Source of the DNA: Stachybotrys elegans
Taxonomy: Eukaryota; Ascomycota; Sordariomycetes; Hypocreales; Stachybotryaceae
Assembly (NCBI GenBank): GCA_020746835.1
Contig: JAGPNK010000005.1
Location: 372,001 to 436,000 of the forward strand
Reading direction: 5' to 3'
DNA length: 64,000 bases
This document shows, in pieces, positions 21,720-32,369 of the stretch. Position 1 is the stretch's first letter. Every line of letters starts with the position of its first letter. Made by a program: the position numbers and the translations under genes. The notes beneath the pieces are model-generated. The model was not told the DNA's origin and ran no database searches. It worked only from the letters and a program-made list of their open reading frames with translations.

Positions 21720-22940
21720 TCAATCGGCCTGGTCGCTCGACTGTGGAGGCCGCTGGCACGGTCTCCATCCGTTATCTGCATTCCTTTCCGCCTCTGCCTC
21801 CTTGCGCTGCCTCTCGAGCGCGGCCTGGGCCAGAATCTCTCGCCGGCTCAGGCCCTCGGTGCTGCCGCTGCCGCCGCCGCCGCCGCTGCTACTGCCCCCG
21901 TCCTTGGCCACGCCGCCGAGGACAAATTCACCGCCCGTCCACCCACCGTCGTCCTCGTGCATGTCCTCCTCTTCCTCCCCTTGGCCCGAGATGGTGTACC
22001 GCGAGACGTCGCCGCTGATGGTCTGGCCTCCCGACTTCCAGTCGGCGGCGTCGACCTCGCGCTCAATCTGGTGGCAGAGGTCCCAGAAGTTGCGGTCGTG
22101 GGGCCCGTGGACGTTGTGGGCGAGCTCGTGGCACAGCGTCTTGCGGATCGTCTTGTAGTCACGGTAGCCGTCGTGGGCGTCGGTGCGCAGCCGCAGCTCA
22201 ATCACCTCGCCCTGGTTGCGGTTGAGCCCGAGGGTGCGCGAGGTGCCCTCGTGCGTCGTCTGCGTGTGGGACAGCGGCTCCATCTCCGTCAGCAGCGACA
22301 CCGAGAACTTGTGCTTGCGCATGGCGGCGCGGATGCCCGGGTCCTGCTTCAGCCGCATCAGCAGCGCCTGGCTCCGCTCCGGGTGCGGCAGCCCTTGCAG
22401 AGGCCGCACCTGCAGGAACGTGTACCGCGAGTCCTCGGCCGCCCGGCGGGGGTCCCGTCGCGGCGTGGCGTGGCGAGCCCGGCTGGCCGATGCCATGCGC
22501 GCGGCGTTGCGCCGGGCGATCCTCTCCGACATGTCCTGCACGGCCTGGACATCGGCCGTCTGAGAGCCCATGAGCATCAGCGGCCGGCCTGCGATGGTGC
22601 GCAGCGGGAGGTCGGGCTGGGGGTGGGGGTGCTTGAGGAGGAGGCCCTTGGGGCCCATGATCTTCTGGTTGGCGAGGGGGATGCTGAACGTCTCCTCGAT
22701 CTCGACGAAGAGATCCTTGATGACGGCATCGTCGGGGAAGTTACAGTTGTATTTGGTACCGCGGTATGAGACCACGAGGGTTATCCATGATGAGTTGAGC
22801 TTTGCTGGCTGGCGGAACTCGTCTTCCGAGCCAGACAAGTCGTGAGATGAGGAGGATTGATCGTCGTCCATGGCTAGCTGCGCTGCGCTGCAAGAGACGG
22901 AAGTAGATGACGGCGTCCTCGTGGCGTCGAGGAAGCGCAC
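21720..22940 (-). CDS. UBL-WLM domain metalloprotease-like protein
   Basis: One exon, 406 codons from the first Met; a second Met (22871, MDDDQSSSS) is an equally good start because the 23 residues before it look like leader sequence. A ubiquitin-like domain at about 52-125 (ITLVVSYRGTKYNC, IKDLFVEIEETF) is followed by an Arg/Ala-rich linker. A WLM (Wss1-like) zinc metalloprotease domain spans about 170-305, with the HELAHNVHGPHD motif giving zinc ligands His271, His275 and His281. The tail is acidic, then Gly/Ser-rich. Wss1-family proteases act on DNA-protein crosslinks and SUMO/ubiquitin conjugates; this fused UBL branch is less studied. It probably acts in the nucleus or cytosol. Confidence 0.9.
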   Translation of the reverse strand: MRFLDATRTPSSTSVSCSAAQLAMDDDQSSSSHDLSGSEDEFRQPAKLNSSWITLVVSYRGTKYNCNFPDDAVIKDLFVEIEETFSIPLANQKIMGPKGLLLKHPHPQPDLPLRTIAGRPLMLMGSQTADVQAVQDMSERIARRNAARMASASRARHATPRRDPRRAAEDSRYTFLQVRPLQGLPHPERSQALLMRLKQDPGIRAAMRKHKFSVSLLTEMEPLSHTQTTHEGTSRTLGLNRNQGEVIELRLRTDAHDGYRDYKTIRKTLCHELAHNVHGPHDRNFWDLCHQIEREVDAADWKSGGQTISGDVSRYTISGQGEEEEDMHEDDGGWTGGEFVLGGVAKDGGSSSGGGGGSGSTEGLSRREILAQAALERQRKEAEAERNADNGWRPCQRPPQSSDQAD

Positions 22941-24117
22941 CTCTTAAATGCGTTGAGAAAACTGTTGAGGGCTGGCTGAGGAGGAGAAGTGATGACGATG
23001 CTGCTTTGGAACTTGCTTCTTCCTGCTGTTCAGCTGAAGTGGCGTGGGCTTACAAATGCGGGATGCTAATAGCGTGGTGTGATATGCGATGCTGCTGTCC
23101 GGTGGATCTACGTCAGGAAAGGTGAGGGGGGTCAGACACGATCGAGTTGGGCGTCGGCATGTATAAATACTGGTTCGTAAGGGATGCTTGACGGAGAGAT
23201 GGATGGATGGATCCCGATGGAAATAGACGGTGCAGCAGCGGCAGCCTCGCCATCGACGGGCCTTACATAACATAGATGCTCTGCCGAGTCGGTGGCCTTC
23301 AGGCACCTTCTAACGCCCACCAACTGGTGCTTGGTAATGCGTCACTGAGACACTGCCTAAAAAGTCAGTGCCCATTCGCGCCAAGCCAGCTGAAGGGCCC
23401 GTTTTCCTGCGCCACAACTATGTCATCAGTCATGTCAAAGTCATCTGGGCGTCAGCATGTTTTGACCGCACTGCGCTTTGTCATTCAGCTGTGATGTGTT
23501 GCTTTTGCGTTGCTTTTCTTTTTGCTCGTATATTTGGCCAGCTTGAGTTATTAATTCAAATCCTCTGGTCCTCCTGCCAAGGAGCAAAAGATGCCAGCTG
23601 TCCTGACCTCTTCCATGTCTGGCCAGTGCAGCCACTCACGTGAAATGGTCGCGGTGGCTGACGAGCATGGCTGCTACAGGTAGGTCTTGCACCTGTTAGT
23701 ACCACCTAAGGGAGGTATGCCCCTGCCACCCCATCTTCCCAATCTCGTCCAAGCTCCTCTCCCGTTCCTGAGAAAGCTGCACATTCACCCAAGCCCAGTT
23801 TTTTTTCCTGCTGAATCCCGGCACCGGCACTAGCGACCTTTCTCGATCCAATGAGCGTGCAGTCGCGTCGTGTCCTCTTTTGAGACGCCTGGCCCTAGCG
23901 ATCATCAAACCACCTTCCATCAATCAACCAATCCGCCCGTCACCCATCACCCCATCCTCCCATCGCTCGTTCAATTGCCGCCACCGCTGCCTACGCCTGC
24001 TTGACTTTCCCGCGCGCCCCCGTGTCAGCCGTCACGAAGCTACCGAGCTTGCGGCTGCACGACTCCCCTCGACAAACCCTCGACGGAAACGACCTTGGCC
24101 GGTAGCCACCAGCAATC
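22941..24117. other. divergent intergenic region, nothing recognised
   Basis: Shared upstream region of the divergent UBL-WLM (minus) and ERD2 (plus) genes. The last 250 bases are C-rich leader typical of fungal promoters. No coding frame is supported. Confidence 0.5.
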
Positions 24118-24969
24118 ATGGTCTTCAACCTCTTCCGCGTTGCAGGTCTGCCGACCCTTCACCCGCCATGCGCACGGTCGAATTGCCATGCTGACTTGAT
24201 TCATAGCGGATTTCTCCCATCTTGGGAGTATCCTGATCCTGCTGCACAAGATGACGCAGCTCAACGTATGTTGGCCCCCCTGGTCGAAGCTATCTATCCC
24301 AGGAGCTTCCATCCATCGCATCCGCCGCCTCGATTGCTGACGTGCCCTTTGCAGAGCTGCTCCGGTATCTCCTTCAAGTCGCAAGCCCTCTACCTACTGG
24401 TCTACCTTACCCGATACCTTGGTATGCCATCCCGGCGACCTGTTACCCTCGTCCACCCTTGCTGACGTCTTCCAGATCTCTTCAGCACCAACAGCCTTTA
24501 CAACCTCGTCTTCAAGATCCTCTTCATCGGCTCCCAGGGATACATAATCTACCTCATGACCAACGCCTACAAGCCCACCAACGACCCCAACGTCGACACC
24601 TTCCGCGTCCAATACCTGCTCGGCGGCGCTGCTGTCCTCGCCATCCTCTTCCCTGACAAGTACACCTTTTTCGAAATCTCCTGGGCCTTCTCCATCTGGC
24701 TCGAGTCCGTCGCCATTCTCCCCCAGCTCTTCATGCTGCAGCGCACCGGCGAGGCCGAGACCATCACCACTCACTACCTGTTCGCCCTCGGCCTGTACCG
24801 CGCCCTCTACATTCCCAACTGGATCTACCGATACTACGCCGAGGTCAACCACAAGCCCGAGTGGATCGCCATCATCGCCGGCCTCGTCCAGACTGTCCTC
24901 TACAGCGACTTCTTCTACGTCTACTACACCAAGGTCCTCAAGGGCAAGAAGTTCAAGCTGCCCGTCTAA
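24118..24969 (+). CDS. ERD2: ER lumen protein-retaining receptor (KDEL receptor)
   Basis: Four exons (24118-24145, 24207-24265, 24355-24421, 24476-24969) give 215 residues, the normal size for the family. The sequence follows Erd2 throughout: [18 protein letters not shown] at the start, [20 protein letters not shown], then [51 protein letters not shown] and a lysine-rich cytosolic end ([12 protein letters not shown]). It is a seven-helix membrane protein that binds HDEL/KDEL signals in the Golgi and returns escaped ER proteins by COPI vesicles. The lysines near the C-terminus fit COPI retrieval. Two of the exons are under 70 nt, so a naive reading shows only the last exon. Confidence 0.97.
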
Positions 24970-25679
24970 GGTCATGGTACCAATGGGGAGGCTCCAATAT
25001 TTACCGAGGTGGTCCTCCCCACCAAGAACCTCATGAGGTTCTGTGTCAGAACATGACACCTTGCTCGAACGCTGCGAGATGCGGCAGCGCAGGTCCAAGA
25101 ACCTGGCATCGAGCCAAGAGGTGTACTACAGTCAAGCCGCTTCTGGGGATGCATGTACGGCGTTAAGAGTGTCTTGGTCCCGGATATAGGACGATGGAAA
25201 ATGGGTGTATGTACGGTTAAGTAAGTCTTGATATTGGTGCGTCAATGCATAGAATAGTCGTCAATGAAAGTTGTCGATGTTTAAGTCTGTCGTCATTACT
25301 CTGCGCTAGTTATTGCTTGCACTGTTGCTACAATATCAGGGGTGCTATACATGCTAGATATTGGATTCGGTGGGTATCATGACTTGCTGCCAGTTAGTAC
25401 AGCACGCTGCTAGATATATCAGTTGATACGTAGTGCGCCCAGTCGTTGCTGCACGTACGTCTGCTATGTTCTTTTCACGCACGGAGAAATTCACAATTGC
25501 CGTGTTCCCAACAATCACCATGACGAAGGCTGCCAAACTGCAACTCAACAGTATAGGGTAGTTGGCCACATCACGTGACCGGAAACTTACATTGCATCAG
25601 AGCATTGTTCAGACTAGGTCATCCTCTGGACAACACCAGAACAACCACCCCTCATCATAATTGACGGATATCATCAATC
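24970..25679. other. intergenic, nothing recognised
   Basis: 3' region of ERD2 and upstream region of TAF10. No gene is supported. Confidence 0.5.
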
Positions 25680-26315
25680 ATGGCGAGCGAGGCACCTACC
25701 AACGGCGAACAGCCACCTGCGTCGCAGCCCGCGCAGGAGGAGAATCCCGCCCCCATTGCGCTCCCCGACTCTCGCCTCCCGTCGCGTAAAGACGTCTCTC
25801 TACGCGAGTTCCTGAACAAGATCGATGACTACGCGCCCATCGTATGCCGCTCCGCTGCCTCTTGATCCTGCGCGAGAGAACGTGCGCTTACCAAACCCCG
25901 TTTGCAGATCCCCGATGCCGTTACACACTACTACATGACCAAGGCCGGTCTCCCGCCGCCACCCCAGACGGACCCTCGCCTCGCGCGGCTGCTCGCGCTG
26001 GCGACGCAAAAGTTCATCGCCGACGTCGCCGCCGACGCCTACCAGTACAGCCGGATCCGCGCCTCGAGCACAAACGCAAACAACCCCATGGGCTCCCTGG
26101 GCGCCGCTGCCGGCTTCCCCATCCCCGGCCAGCAGGCCGGACAGCAGGGAAACAAGGACCAGGGCAAGGGCGGCCCTCTCGGCATCCAGCGCCCGGGCTA
26201 CGGCGGCGGCGGCCAGGGCGGAAGCCAGAACAGGACGGTGCTGACCATGGAGGACCTCGGCATGGCGGTCGGCGAGTACGGCGTCAACGTGAAGCGGAGC
26301 GAGTTCTACAGATGA
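25680..26315 (+). CDS. TAF10: TFIID/SAGA subunit TAF10
   Basis: Two exons (25680-25841 and 25908-26315, 66-nt intron) give 189 residues. The histone-fold region begins with [19 protein letters not shown], continues with [10 protein letters not shown] and [20 protein letters not shown], and ends with [20 protein letters not shown], all hallmark TAF10 segments. A Gly/Gln-rich insertion (about 118-160) separates the last helix, as in fungal members. TAF10 pairs with TAF3/TAF8 in TFIID and with SPT7 in SAGA. The gene is convergent with RSM19, with 295 bp between the stop codons. Confidence 0.96.
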
Positions 26316-26610
26316 GGTGCGGGATGCTCCCACGGAGAGAGAGAACCTTGCGGTTATGCATTTAGAGGCGGCGTTTGTAGGTACCTTGGGACTTTGGCAG
26401 GACACGGCGTTGGTCTGGATCTCGTCATGAATTGGTTATGCATATAGCCTGGGGAGATTGCATCCGTACAACGGACGACTCTCAATAAAGCGGTAACGTG
26501 AGATTTTCTTCGTTACAGATTCTAGTATTCCGTACAATTCGCTAGTGATACATATTTGTACATGCATGCCTGCACCCTCGATCCAATCATCATAACGACC
26601 TCGGTCACGT

Positions 26611-27068
26611 TTATTTCTTATTGTAGATATTCGGCTTGCGCGTCCTGGACCAACGTTAGAATTTCGCCTCGCAACATCATAGCAGGAATCTCATAGGACA
26701 GAAGAGCCTTACGGTGAAAACTCTCCCAGCTTGTGGCCGACCATGTCTTCGGTGATGGTCACTTGGTGATACTCCTTTCCATTGTGGATCTCGAACTTGA
26801 GGCCGACAAAGTTGGGCAGAATGGTCGCGGAGCGCGCCTGCGTGCGCACGGGGGGGACTTTATCGCCTTGGTGCTTGGGCCACACGATCGGGAGACTGCG
26901 CTGGTGTCAGAAGTCGAGGAGGGCTAGGAGGACGAGGCGCTCGTTGTTCCTTACGGTACGATGTGTGGGCCTGTCGAGCGCGTCTGTTAGCATGCGCGGG
27001 AGTTGGAATTGCGAGATGGACGTACCCTTCCATACGGAACGCTTCAGTAGAACCCGTGTTGGCTGCAT
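26611..27068 (-). CDS. RSM19: mitochondrial small ribosomal subunit protein uS19m
   Basis: Four small exons (27068-27026, 26970-26955, 26895-26713, 26644-26611) give 91 residues. Exon 2 is only 16 nt, and without it the protein cannot be read. The joined product shows the uS19 signature: [54 protein letters not shown]. It has a short basic N-terminus and the length of bacterial and mitochondrial S19. It sits in the head of the mitoribosomal small subunit. All introns use GT-AG and the sum of exons is a multiple of three. Confidence 0.95.
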
Positions 27069-28175
27069 GGTGGCCGGGTCACTGTCGTCTGGGAAATTTC
27101 GAGATGGCTTCAGGCAACGGATTGCTAAATTGAGCTATGCAGCCAATTGACGGAGTCTCTTTGCTCCGAGCCGACGTCCATATTCATCACGTGATCGATA
27201 GATTCGGTATGCTGGGACTTTAATGGTAGCCCACGAGACCACACCTACCCTATACACCTTCTTCTTGCCGGGTTCATTGCACGCCTCCCTCCTCAGCCTG
27301 TTCTGCTAGAATTAACTTGTTGATAGATTGACTTCTGAACAGCGTTGTCTTGCATTCTGATATATACAACAATATTGATGCCTATCCATGATTTCCTACC
27401 CGTTCAAGCTGATGTCTGTCCGCCATAACGCCCCAACCTCATGACGCATGTATGGTCCGTTCGCCCTGGGTGATAGGCGAATATCCTGCTGCTGTGCTTG
27501 AACAAAAGCTGCTAAATGGCATGGGAATAAAGAGACTCCTAACTGGACTGATGCTGAGTTCTATGGCAACTCCTTGGACCAAATACTGCAGAACCATGGT
27601 CTAAGTCAGAGGTCGAACCTCGTCCCACGTTGCTTCACACAACTCAGTCTAAGCGAGATGGATTCACACTGGGGAAAGCACCAGGAAAGCCTCACGTAAC
27701 TGCATACACTTTGAAGCGGCCGAGTAGACGATATGGGGTGAGCTGAGAGTTGTGTTTCCTCACTGAAACGGCCTGTAACAGGCAGGTCGCCCATTGCGCA
27801 CCCACAAAACCCATTTACCCGAGAATCACAAGATGAGCAAACTGGTCTAGATGAAACTGCCTCTGTCGCTCACCTCGGCCATCCACACGAGCTGTTGTAT
27901 CGAGCCGCGCGTTCCTGGGCGCGACGGGATTCTCCATTGGTAATTGGCGCTGGAAAGCCATCGTCCGAGAACTCGGGGCATCACGGTCCCTCAGCCTGTC
28001 TTGGCAAGATCTACGTGTCTCTGTACCCAATGCATGGACTGGGATGGTGGTACCTGCGATGATCCCACGCGGATGGGCTGTATGAGGCCTGCGGGCTGTC
28101 GATCATTGAATACACGGTTGCAATGCGCCGGCTGGCGGACCTGTGATGCCGCCGACAGAACAAACAGTCAATGGG
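27069..28175. other. intergenic, nothing recognised
   Basis: Upstream regions of RSM19 (minus) and the GH5 gene (plus), divergently arranged. I see no coding frame or RNA gene. Confidence 0.5.
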
Positions 28176-28182
28176 TATAAAG
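28176..28182 (+). promoter_or_regulatory. TATA box of the GH5 gene
   Basis: TATAAAG lies 91 bp upstream of the ATG at 28267, a normal spacing for a fungal gene that is expressed on demand. Confidence 0.45.
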
Positions 28183-28266
28183 CCATTTGGCGCTCGCAAT
28201 GTATTTCACGATGTCTTTTGGAAAGCAGCATCCTTCTCTCCAAGGCACGCACCGGCATCCTCCATC

Positions 28267-29377
28267 ATGCATGCACAGGCCCTTCTTCTTGCTACGGCAG
28301 CTTGCGGCGCCCTCGCTGCTCCCGCCAAGAGGGCGGGCGAGTTCCTCTTCACCGGCACCAATGAGGCTGGCGGCGAGTTTGGAACAGCTTTCCCTGGCCA
28401 ACTAGACGAGGACTACACATGGCCCAGCCCGAGCGCAATTGATGTACATATGAGCTGTGAGGCATGCGTTGTACGGATGCTAATTACTTTGTCGGTTTAG
28501 CAACTGTTTGATCTCGGCATGAACACATTCCGAGTTGCGCTCAAGATGGAGCGTGCCACGCCCGAGAGCTTGACCAACTCCATCAACGAGACGTATTTCG
28601 AAGGTTTTGAGAGTGTCATTAACCACATTACCTCCAAGTCTGAATACCCATCCATTTCTGTTTGCTTTGCCTGGGAATGAAACTGACTGGCGCTCAAGGG
28701 GAGCATATGCTGTGGTCGACCCTCACAACTACGGTCGCTTCTATGACGAAATCATCACCGACGTGGAGGCATTCGGAGCTTGGTGGACAACTGTTGCGAC
28801 GCGATTTGCCGACAATGCAAACGTCATATTCGACACCAACAATGAGTATCATGACATGGACATGCAGCTGGTAGTTGACCTGAACCAAGCAGCCATCGAT
28901 GCGATCCGTGCGACAGGCGCGACGTCGCAATACATCTTTGTGGAGGGCAACGCATGGACGGGCGCGTGGTCATGGGTGTCGAGCGGAAACGGGGAGGCGA
29001 TGCTGGCGCTGGCGGATCCCGAGGACAAGCTCGTCTTCGAGATGCACCAGTACTTGGACGAGGACAGCTCGGGAACGCACGACGCCTGTGTCAGCGCGAC
29101 CATCGGCGCGGAGCGCGTGCAAGAGGCGACGCAGTGGCTCAAGGACAACGGCAAGAAGGGCATCATCGGCGAGATGGCGGGCGCTGTGAACGAGGTGTGC
29201 ATCGAGGCCGTCAAGGGCCAGCTCCAGCATCTGCTGGACAACTCCGACGTGTGGACGGGCTGGTTGTGGTGGGCGGCGGGCCCATGGTGGTCAGACTATA
29301 TGTTTAGCATCGAGCCAACGACTGGGCCGGCGTATGTCGGGTTGCTGGAGGACATCCAGCCGTTCATCGGGGCATAA
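28267..29377 (+). CDS. secreted GH5 endoglucanase
   Basis: Three exons (28267-28443, 28501-28637, 28699-29377) give 330 residues. A signal peptide (MHAQALLLATAACGALA) precedes APAKR, a possible Kex2 site. The GH5 (subfamily 5-like) fold is shown by FLFTGTNEAGGEFG, LGMNTFRVALKMER, VVDPHNYGRFY, acid/base Glu154 in FDTNNEYHDM, VFEMHQYLD, and nucleophile Glu263 in GIIGEMAG. The last segment (WTGWLWWAAGPWW) supplies the aromatic subsites. It should cleave beta-1,4-glucan in cellulose or related polymers outside the cell. No carbohydrate-binding module is present. The second intron uses a GTCTGA donor, which is weak but required by the frame. Confidence 0.93.
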
Positions 29378-30056
29378 AGAAGACGATGCCCATAGAATAG
29401 AGTTGTAAAAGGTAGAAGTGCCTGAGCCCTGTGAGCTTTTGGCTTTAGCGGTCGATAACGCTAATCCATAGTGGGGTCTGGAGAAACGGGATGGGATTGG
29501 ACGCTGGGGACTTGGCCAGAGGGACAGGCTGGCCGAAATTCAACCATGAAATTAATTGGTAAAGGCATCCATTCAATTGTCCATTCCTCCAGCACCGAGC
29601 TGGGAAACTGCGGCTTGGCCATCAATCGCTCCTCCATAATAATCCTGCCACCGCGAGCCCCGTACACGAAACACCGAAGCCTGCCTTGTGTATTGCATAT
29701 CCGATATTGCTATCCGCACATTTGCTGTTCCGCCGGCAGCCTCGCCACGTTGCCCCTCTTTGACCATCCTGTCGTTTCCTTCTTTTGTTCGGGGCCGGAC
29801 TCGCCCACTCCATCTCCCAACACATCAACCACACCATATACCCCTGCTCAACAGCAGACGGCGACACCAGAGGGAGGGAAAAAATCAAGTGACGCGACTT
29901 GGAGACGACATTTCATCGCGCCCGCTCATCCTTAGCTACCGGAGCCATCGACCCTATCGACGCGGAGGAACAGTTTTAGTCTCCGGCCCATAGACGTTCT
30001 GGTACATCACCATCATCGACCACCTCCCAACCTGAGCCGACCTTTCGACCTGCTCA
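29378..30056. other. intergenic, nothing recognised
   Basis: 3' region of the GH5 gene and C-rich leader of the J-protein gene. No gene is supported. Confidence 0.5.
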
Positions 30057-31185
30057 ATGCCGAGCGCTACATCCTCCGGCGCCGACACTGGCGGCAGCGC
30101 GCCTCGGTCCCGTGATCACAACCAGGGCAACCAACAGAGGTCCTACACGGTCGAGCAAAAGGCCGCCGTCCTCCGCATCCGCAAATGCCAACCCACCGAC
30201 TTCTACGATATCCTGGGCCTCGAGTCGGTCCGGTCGTCATGCAACGAGTCTGACATCAAAAAGGCCTACCGCAAGCTGTCCCTGCTGACGCACCCGGACA
30301 AGAACGGCCACGAACATGCCGACGAGGCCTTCAAGATGGTCAGCCGCGCCTTTGGCATCCTGGGCGATAAGGAGAAGCGCGAAAAGTACGACAAGTTTGG
30401 CACCGACCCGGACAGCCGCTTCGCCAACGCCCAGGCCCAGAACCCCTTCTCTGGATTCGCATCGCGGCAGGCTCACGACATGGGCGGCGGTGGATTCGGA
30501 GGTAGGCCAGGAATGTGGGAGCAGGAGATGACGCCCGAGGAGATGTTTGCGAGGTTCTTTGGTGGTAATGGCGGATTTGGCGGCGGGTTTGGCGGAGGTA
30601 AGCATGACCCAGCATTCCGACTCTGACGAAAAAGGCTGACCGGTTCTAGGTCCTCAATTTGTTTTCAACATGGGTGGCGGCCCTGGTATCCGCGTCCATC
30701 AGTTTGGTGGCGCGAGGCCACGAAGGCGACCGAGAGATGGCCAGGAGGGCCAGCAGCAGCAGACGAGTGGCGTCCAGACGCTCATCAGCCTACTTCCTAT
30801 TCTGTTCTTCTTCGTGCTACCGATGATCACATCCATGTTCTCGGGAAGCGGCTCCTCGTCAGCCACCCCGCGCATGGTCTTTGATAACCCACTGGCGCCT
30901 TTCACCGAGGGTCGCACGACGCCCAACCACAATGTGCAATACTTTGTCAATCCGGCCGACATCGCCTCGTACTCGGAGGCCAGCCTATCGAAGCTGGACC
31001 TCACGGCCGAATCGTACCTGGAGCGCCATCTGAAAAACGAGTGCGAGAACGAGATGGCATACAAACGACGACTGCGCGAAGCTGCTGAAGGCTGGTTCTT
31101 CCAGGACCCAGAGCGCATGGCCACGGCCAACGCCTTCAAGATGCCGTCATGTGAGCGCCTTCAAAAGCTTGGATTGAGGAGGTGA
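30057..31185 (+). CDS. ER-membrane J-protein of the HLJ1/DNAJB12 type
   Basis: Two exons (30057-30597 and 30650-31185) give 358 residues. The J domain at about 48-116 carries the HPD triad at 79-81 (LTHPDKNGHE). A Gly/Phe-rich stretch (FFGGNGGFGGGFGGG) follows, then one membrane segment (TLISLLPILFFFVLPMI, about 222-243). The C-terminal DUF1977 region reads VFDNPLAPFTEGRTTPN, VQYFVNPADIASY and ERHLKNECENE. Such proteins anchor Hsp70 at the ER surface and support ER-associated degradation of membrane proteins. The intron falls inside the Gly-rich stretch. Confidence 0.94.
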
Positions 31186-32369
31186 CGATGAGGCGGCGAA
31201 GAGAGGCACGGGATGGGATGCGCATGGGCATTTCGTGTTGGGGCTAGAAGGACTGTATTGACTGTAATTCTCGCGTCAGTGCCATTTCTCGTCCAGCTGT
31301 GGCATGGGGTTGGAGATGAATGGGGGCATTTTGGTAACCGGCGTTTGGAGCCAAGGGATTCGGGAGAGAGTGAGCAGACGAGAGGGTTTTGTGATATTGG
31401 AGTTATTGCGAAGTAGGATAACGAGTGTGTAATTGCATTCCCGTCACCAAGCAGGCAAGTGAGCCGTTGCATGAGAGTATCTCGCAATGCTGTGATGGAG
31501 TAGTCGCAGCATAACATATCAGGAGTCGTTGTTGTGTTGGGATCATGATGGGTCAAAGATAGGCTTTCTCAGCCTAGGGAACTTTTCTACGAAGCGCTAT
31601 CTATTGGCATGATACCGTCTTTATCGTCGGAGGGGGCCTTGGAAGTGGCTGGTCTGTATCACATTGGGGCACTCTCGATCCCACATGATGGGGCCAGTTT
31701 GTTGGCTGTCCATTTATACTGTCGCTTTTGCAAAACCTGCGGAGGCCAAAGCCCCCCAAGATATGTACGCAAGATACTCATTTAGACAGGTAAAGTATGC
31801 GCCTCATTGGTGACGTTGGAGACACGCGGTCGTGGAGTAACAGCGTGGCTGAGAAGTCGGGGAAAGCTAGCAGCACCGCCACAACGGCCGTTTCCGGTTA
31901 ATGGTTCTCGCCCATGTGGGATCATGAGGCGGGAGCTGGCGCTGGCAGTGCAGCGAACATGAAGGAGGGAGGCTGGCAGTTGGCGAGTTGGCGTGTCGGC
32001 ATCGGCTCGCATTCGGTCAATTCTAGATAACAATATTTGCCTCTTCATAATCAAATCGATTTCCCACCAATTGCACGTGGAATAAAGGACCAGGCGAGGT
32101 GCCCTGCTCTACCCAGTTGGCCGTTGTTTGACGTCACTGTGCTCCCTACACGGACAGGCAGAGGTGCTAACCACCATCTGTCTTACGTTACCTTGCCCAA
32201 GACAGCTGCCTTGAACCCCTCCAACACCTACCTACCTACCTCTTCTTATCTCCCACCACCCTCCTCCACCACAACCTTTGTATTCTTAGACCCCAATGAC
32301 CTAGGCTGCAGCGCGTGTAACCTGCCAGGCTCTTTCTCGCACTCTCGACTACAGCTCCTACTTCTAGGC
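31186..32369. other. intergenic, nothing recognised
   Basis: The last part (about 32215-32290) is a CT/CA-rich leader with repeats of CCTA. The frame of the next gene stays open from 32037, but that part reads as untranslated leader. Confidence 0.5.

Noticed and set aside
32037..32369. N-terminal extension of the MINDY gene from an earlier in-frame Met
   Set aside because: The extension reads like a CT/CA-rich leader and has no conserved text; the later Met opens the expected acidic, disordered N-terminus.
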